In this document: positions 62,123-64,000 of the stretch, piece by piece | Layout: each line of letters begins with the position of its first letter | Position numbering within the stretch: position 1 is the first letter of the stretch | NCBI GenBank assembly: GCA_051418055.1 | Contig: JBPRGH010000137.1 | Coordinates: forward strand, 124,001 to 188,000 | Length of the DNA stretch: 64,000 nt | Direction of reading: 5' to 3' | DNA from: JBPRGH01 sp051418055 | Lineage (GTDB): Bacteria > Bacteroidota > Bacteroidia > Cytophagales > Cyclobacteriaceae | Program-made: the position numbers and the translations under genes | The notes under the pieces: model-generated | What the model saw: the letters and a program-made list of their open reading frames with translations, nothing else | Databases searched by the model: none | Told to the model about the DNA's origin: nothing

Positions 62123-62533
62123 ATGTCAGTAAAGTATAAAATCAAAGCAATTGGCAAACCAGGTGTAGCAGGTGGTGGGGAAATTAAGTATTATGCATCA
62201 ATTAACAGAGGAGATAAAGTGAATCTTCGTAAGATCCTTGATGAGATCAACGAACTCAATGTAGCGCATCCCGGTGCGGTATTAGGTGTACTGGAGATAT
62301 TCCTTTCACGGATCAACTATCATCTTACCGATGGCAGGTATGTAGAGCTGGATCAGTTGGGTACTTTTTATCCATCCTTAAGCAGTTCTCCTTCTGACAC
62401 CCCCGAGGATGTCAGCAAAGAGAACATTAAAAGGTTCAAAGTACTGTTTCGTCCAAGCCAGCTGCTAAGGGATAGGTTGTCATTAGTCAAATTTGAAAAA
62501 ATAGCAAATGATTCTTCTTCAGCGCAGGCATAG
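62123..62533 (+). CDS. HU-family DNA-binding protein (HU-HIG type)
   Basis: About 136 residues from the ATG at 62123; an ATG at 62096 adds nine residues but is less likely. The fold is HU/IHF-like: IKYYASINRGDKVNLRKILDEINELN, GVLEIFLSRINYHLTDGRYVELDQLGTFYPSL, and a C-terminal FKVLFRPSQLLRDRL. This type is common in Bacteroidota and acts on nucleoid structure or as a phage/island DNA-binding factor. A hairpin terminator follows at 62554. Confidence 0.85.
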   Translation: MSVKYKIKAIGKPGVAGGGEIKYYASINRGDKVNLRKILDEINELNVAHPGAVLGVLEIFLSRINYHLTDGRYVELDQLGTFYPSLSSSPSDTPEDVSKENIKRFKVLFRPSQLLRDRLSLVKFEKIANDSSSAQA

Positions 62534-62553
62534 CCTGAAACACATAGTGCCCT

Positions 62554-62603
62554 GAGGCCTTACTGCTGGTATATCCAGTTTAAAAGGTAAGGCCTCTGTT
62601 TTA
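62554..62603 (+). terminator. Terminator after the HU-like gene
   Basis: gaggccttac pairs with gtaaggcctc (62554-62563 with 62587-62596), with an internal ctgg-tata-tccag stem, and is followed by tgtttt. It begins 21 bases after the stop codon. Confidence 0.85.
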
Positions 62604-62636
62604 AACCTTTCTCTCACCTTTTAAAATTTTACCACA

Positions 62637-63002
62637 ATGAAAACTCCTATCCAATCCCTGCTATTGGTGGCATTGCTGCTGGTAGTCCTTTACACTTCCT
62701 TTTACAAGCCCGGTAACGATACCCATCAGCTTACTTACCAGTTAAACGAACAGCTGGACTCGCTCCACAATACTCTGCACCGTTACAACCAGATCCTGGT
62801 ACATTATGATAGCGCTTACCAACAACTGGCCCATACACGGCAGCGGTTGGTCCGGATTGAGGATTATTATAATCAGCAGCTCACCGTACAGCAGGCTGAG
62901 CTGGATAATATTCTAAATCAACTGCACCACCTGTCGCAGCACAGGCAGGATACCCATCCCGAGATAGTGCAGCCTATAGACTCTTTAATTTTTGCGCCAT
63001 GA
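62637..63002 (+). CDS. Small membrane protein with coiled coil, unknown
   Basis: 121 residues. One N-terminal transmembrane helix (residues about 6-22, IQSLLLVALLLVVLYTSFY) is followed by a long helical, Gln/His/Leu-rich region with heptad character (30-105) and a short C-terminal segment. It probably sits in the inner membrane with a periplasmic coiled coil. The stop overlaps the ATG of the next gene by 4 (ATGA). GC content here is visibly higher than in the defence island. Family not recognised. Confidence 0.6.
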   Translation: MKTPIQSLLLVALLLVVLYTSFYKPGNDTHQLTYQLNEQLDSLHNTLHRYNQILVHYDSAYQQLAHTRQRLVRIEDYYNQQLTVQQAELDNILNQLHHLSQHRQDTHPEIVQPIDSLIFAP

Positions 63003-63556
63003 AGCTCGTCTACATAATATTAATGATATTGATATGGCCCACGGTTGGTCTGTGTCAAACGCGGATCTTCAAGTCTCAGGACAACCGTATGAAAGTATAC
63101 GAGGGAGATACCGTGGCCATACAGGCTGATAGTGCGTATGTCATTGGTCAGGCGCAGGCCTTTCTGATCAATGAACGATTAGTGGCCCTGCAGCAGGCAC
63201 AGCAGCGCAACCTGGAGCTTAACAAAACCAATGCCGCAGTGATGTCGAAGGTTGCCGAGATAGAAGAGCAGCTAAAACGCCTGATCGCACAGCTGTTATT
63301 AGACAACCAGCTGGTATCGAGCCAACTGCTCCTGCTGATGGCTGACCTGGACAAGAGCATTGTTATCATCAGGGAGTCTAACCACGACCTGCAGGAAAAT
63401 AATGATCAGCTGAAGGAAAAGCTTGCCCACCTCAACCTGACGGTGAAGCACCTGCGTAAGGAAAACCGCCGCATGAGCCGCAAGAACAGGATGGAAAAGA
63501 TAGTGATAGGCGTTGCGTCCCTGGCGTTGGGTTTTGTGGTGGGTTCGGTAAGGTAA
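62999..63556 (+). CDS. Exported coiled-coil protein with C-terminal membrane helix, unknown
   Basis: 185 residues. A signal peptide (MKLVYIILMILIWPTVGLCQ) precedes a long heptad-rich helix (45-160), with EIEEQLKRLIAQLLLDNQ and DLQENNDQLKEKLAHLNLTVK. A short hydrophobic helix (about 168-184, IVIGVASLALGFVVGSV) ends it. The overlap with the preceding gene suggests the two proteins act together, perhaps as a coiled-coil pair spanning the envelope. Family not recognised. Confidence 0.6.
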   Translation: MKLVYIILMILIWPTVGLCQTRIFKSQDNRMKVYEGDTVAIQADSAYVIGQAQAFLINERLVALQQAQQRNLELNKTNAAVMSKVAEIEEQLKRLIAQLLLDNQLVSSQLLLLMADLDKSIVIIRESNHDLQENNDQLKEKLAHLNLTVKHLRKENRRMSRKNRMEKIVIGVASLALGFVVGSVR

Positions 63557-64000
63557 CAAAATAGAGGTTTGAAAACCTTATAGGTCTATAAAACATTACC
63601 ACCAGTCCCCGGCCCTGTGCCGGGGCCCCCTTAGTAGAACCACAATAAAAACTTGTTGAAGCAATAAAATAAGCCATGAAAAGGTGATGATCTCCTTTGC
63701 CCTATTAATATTCCCTTAGCCAAATAAAAAAAATAAGATGCTAAGGTTTTTTATTGTTGGATTTGGTGGGGCTAGTTCTTTTTATGCATAGATCGAGGGG
63801 ATCCCGTCCGCGATAGCTATCGGGCCGAGAACTAGTAGGTTATATTTTTTATATGGGTTTATATTTTCTAAAGACTCAGTACTTTGGATTAAGGACTCAG
63901 TACTAAAATTGCCTACTGCCACTGCCAACTGCCTACTGAACAATCCACGCGTAAGCTCGCCCCTTCAGGGTCGGGGGTGCGATGGAGTTATTACCCTCCG
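63557..64000. repeat. Repeat-rich spacer at the right edge
   Basis: No gene is seen. It holds an inverse palindromic element near 63598-63645 (accagtccccggccctgtgcc...), a third copy of the palindromic family at 63724-63855 ending in gatagctatcgggcc and tatattttttatat, and a ctcgccccttcagggtcgggggtgcg element near 63956-63981. Confidence 0.75.

Overview
The window looks like a chromosomal segment of a Bacteroidota bacterium, probably of the Cytophagales/Fulvivirga-Marivirga kind. The evidence is AT-rich DNA, a fused SecDF translocase, a type IX secretion (T9SS) C-terminal sorting domain, a propeller-type sensor kinase paired with a LytTR regulator, the membrane half of an AraC-type regulator, and weak ribosome-binding sites with TAnnTTTG-like promoter boxes. 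I found no rRNA, tRNA or CRISPR array.

Layout. 0-3.6 kb: a membrane AraC-type regulator cut by the left edge, a ferritin-like DUF2383 protein, a truncated NAD(P)-binding gene, an SRAP (YedK/HMCES) protein, a carboxypeptidase-regulatory-like protein and an ArsR-type regulator. 3.6-11.5 kb: a housekeeping block with ndk, an NrnA-like phosphoesterase, two FKBP lipoproteins, rdgB, uridine kinase and secDF. 11.5-17.4 kb: an iron-type ABC transporter, pirin, a peroxiredoxin-like protein and prfC. 17.8-23.3 kb: an exported S74-chaperone protein, an LRR protein with a T9SS sorting domain, and a FAD oxidoreductase fused to a Rieske domain. 23.4-28.9 kb: two YceI genes flanking a two-component system. 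29.1-33.4 kb: a molybdenum hydroxylase operon (small subunit, large subunit, XdhC, MocA-like). 33.4-38.2 kb: repeat-rich DNA with a nucleotidyltransferase-fold gene and an OmpA/TPR lipoprotein, flanked by two 146-bp direct repeats.

38.2-58.0 kb is a defence island of about 20 kb. It holds a P-loop ATPase, a YgjP-type metallopeptidase, and a complete type I restriction-modification system (hsdR, hsdM, hsdS). Between hsdS and hsdR lie three cargo genes: a 622-residue protein with a C-terminal HEPN-like RNKIVH motif, a DUF3800 protein, and a small protein with a possible RNase-like fold. At the head of the hsdM operon are a half-sized HsdS, a DUF2188 protein and a 35-codon ORF. A PD-(D/E)XK-like nuclease and an McrBC system with an extra upstream gene follow. 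Five copies of a 12-bp motif, phased at 20 bp, lie upstream of hsdR. 58.0-64.0 kb: a TPR lipoprotein, long repeat-filled spacers including a palindrome array flanked by 131-bp direct repeats, a HU-type DNA-binding protein, and two small coiled-coil membrane proteins.

The best candidates for something undescribed are the cargo genes embedded in the type I restriction locus (HEPN, DUF3800 and nuclease-like), the phased motif array beside them, and the palindrome array between direct repeats at 61.4-62.0 kb. All functional calls come from motif reading by eye; no database search was run.
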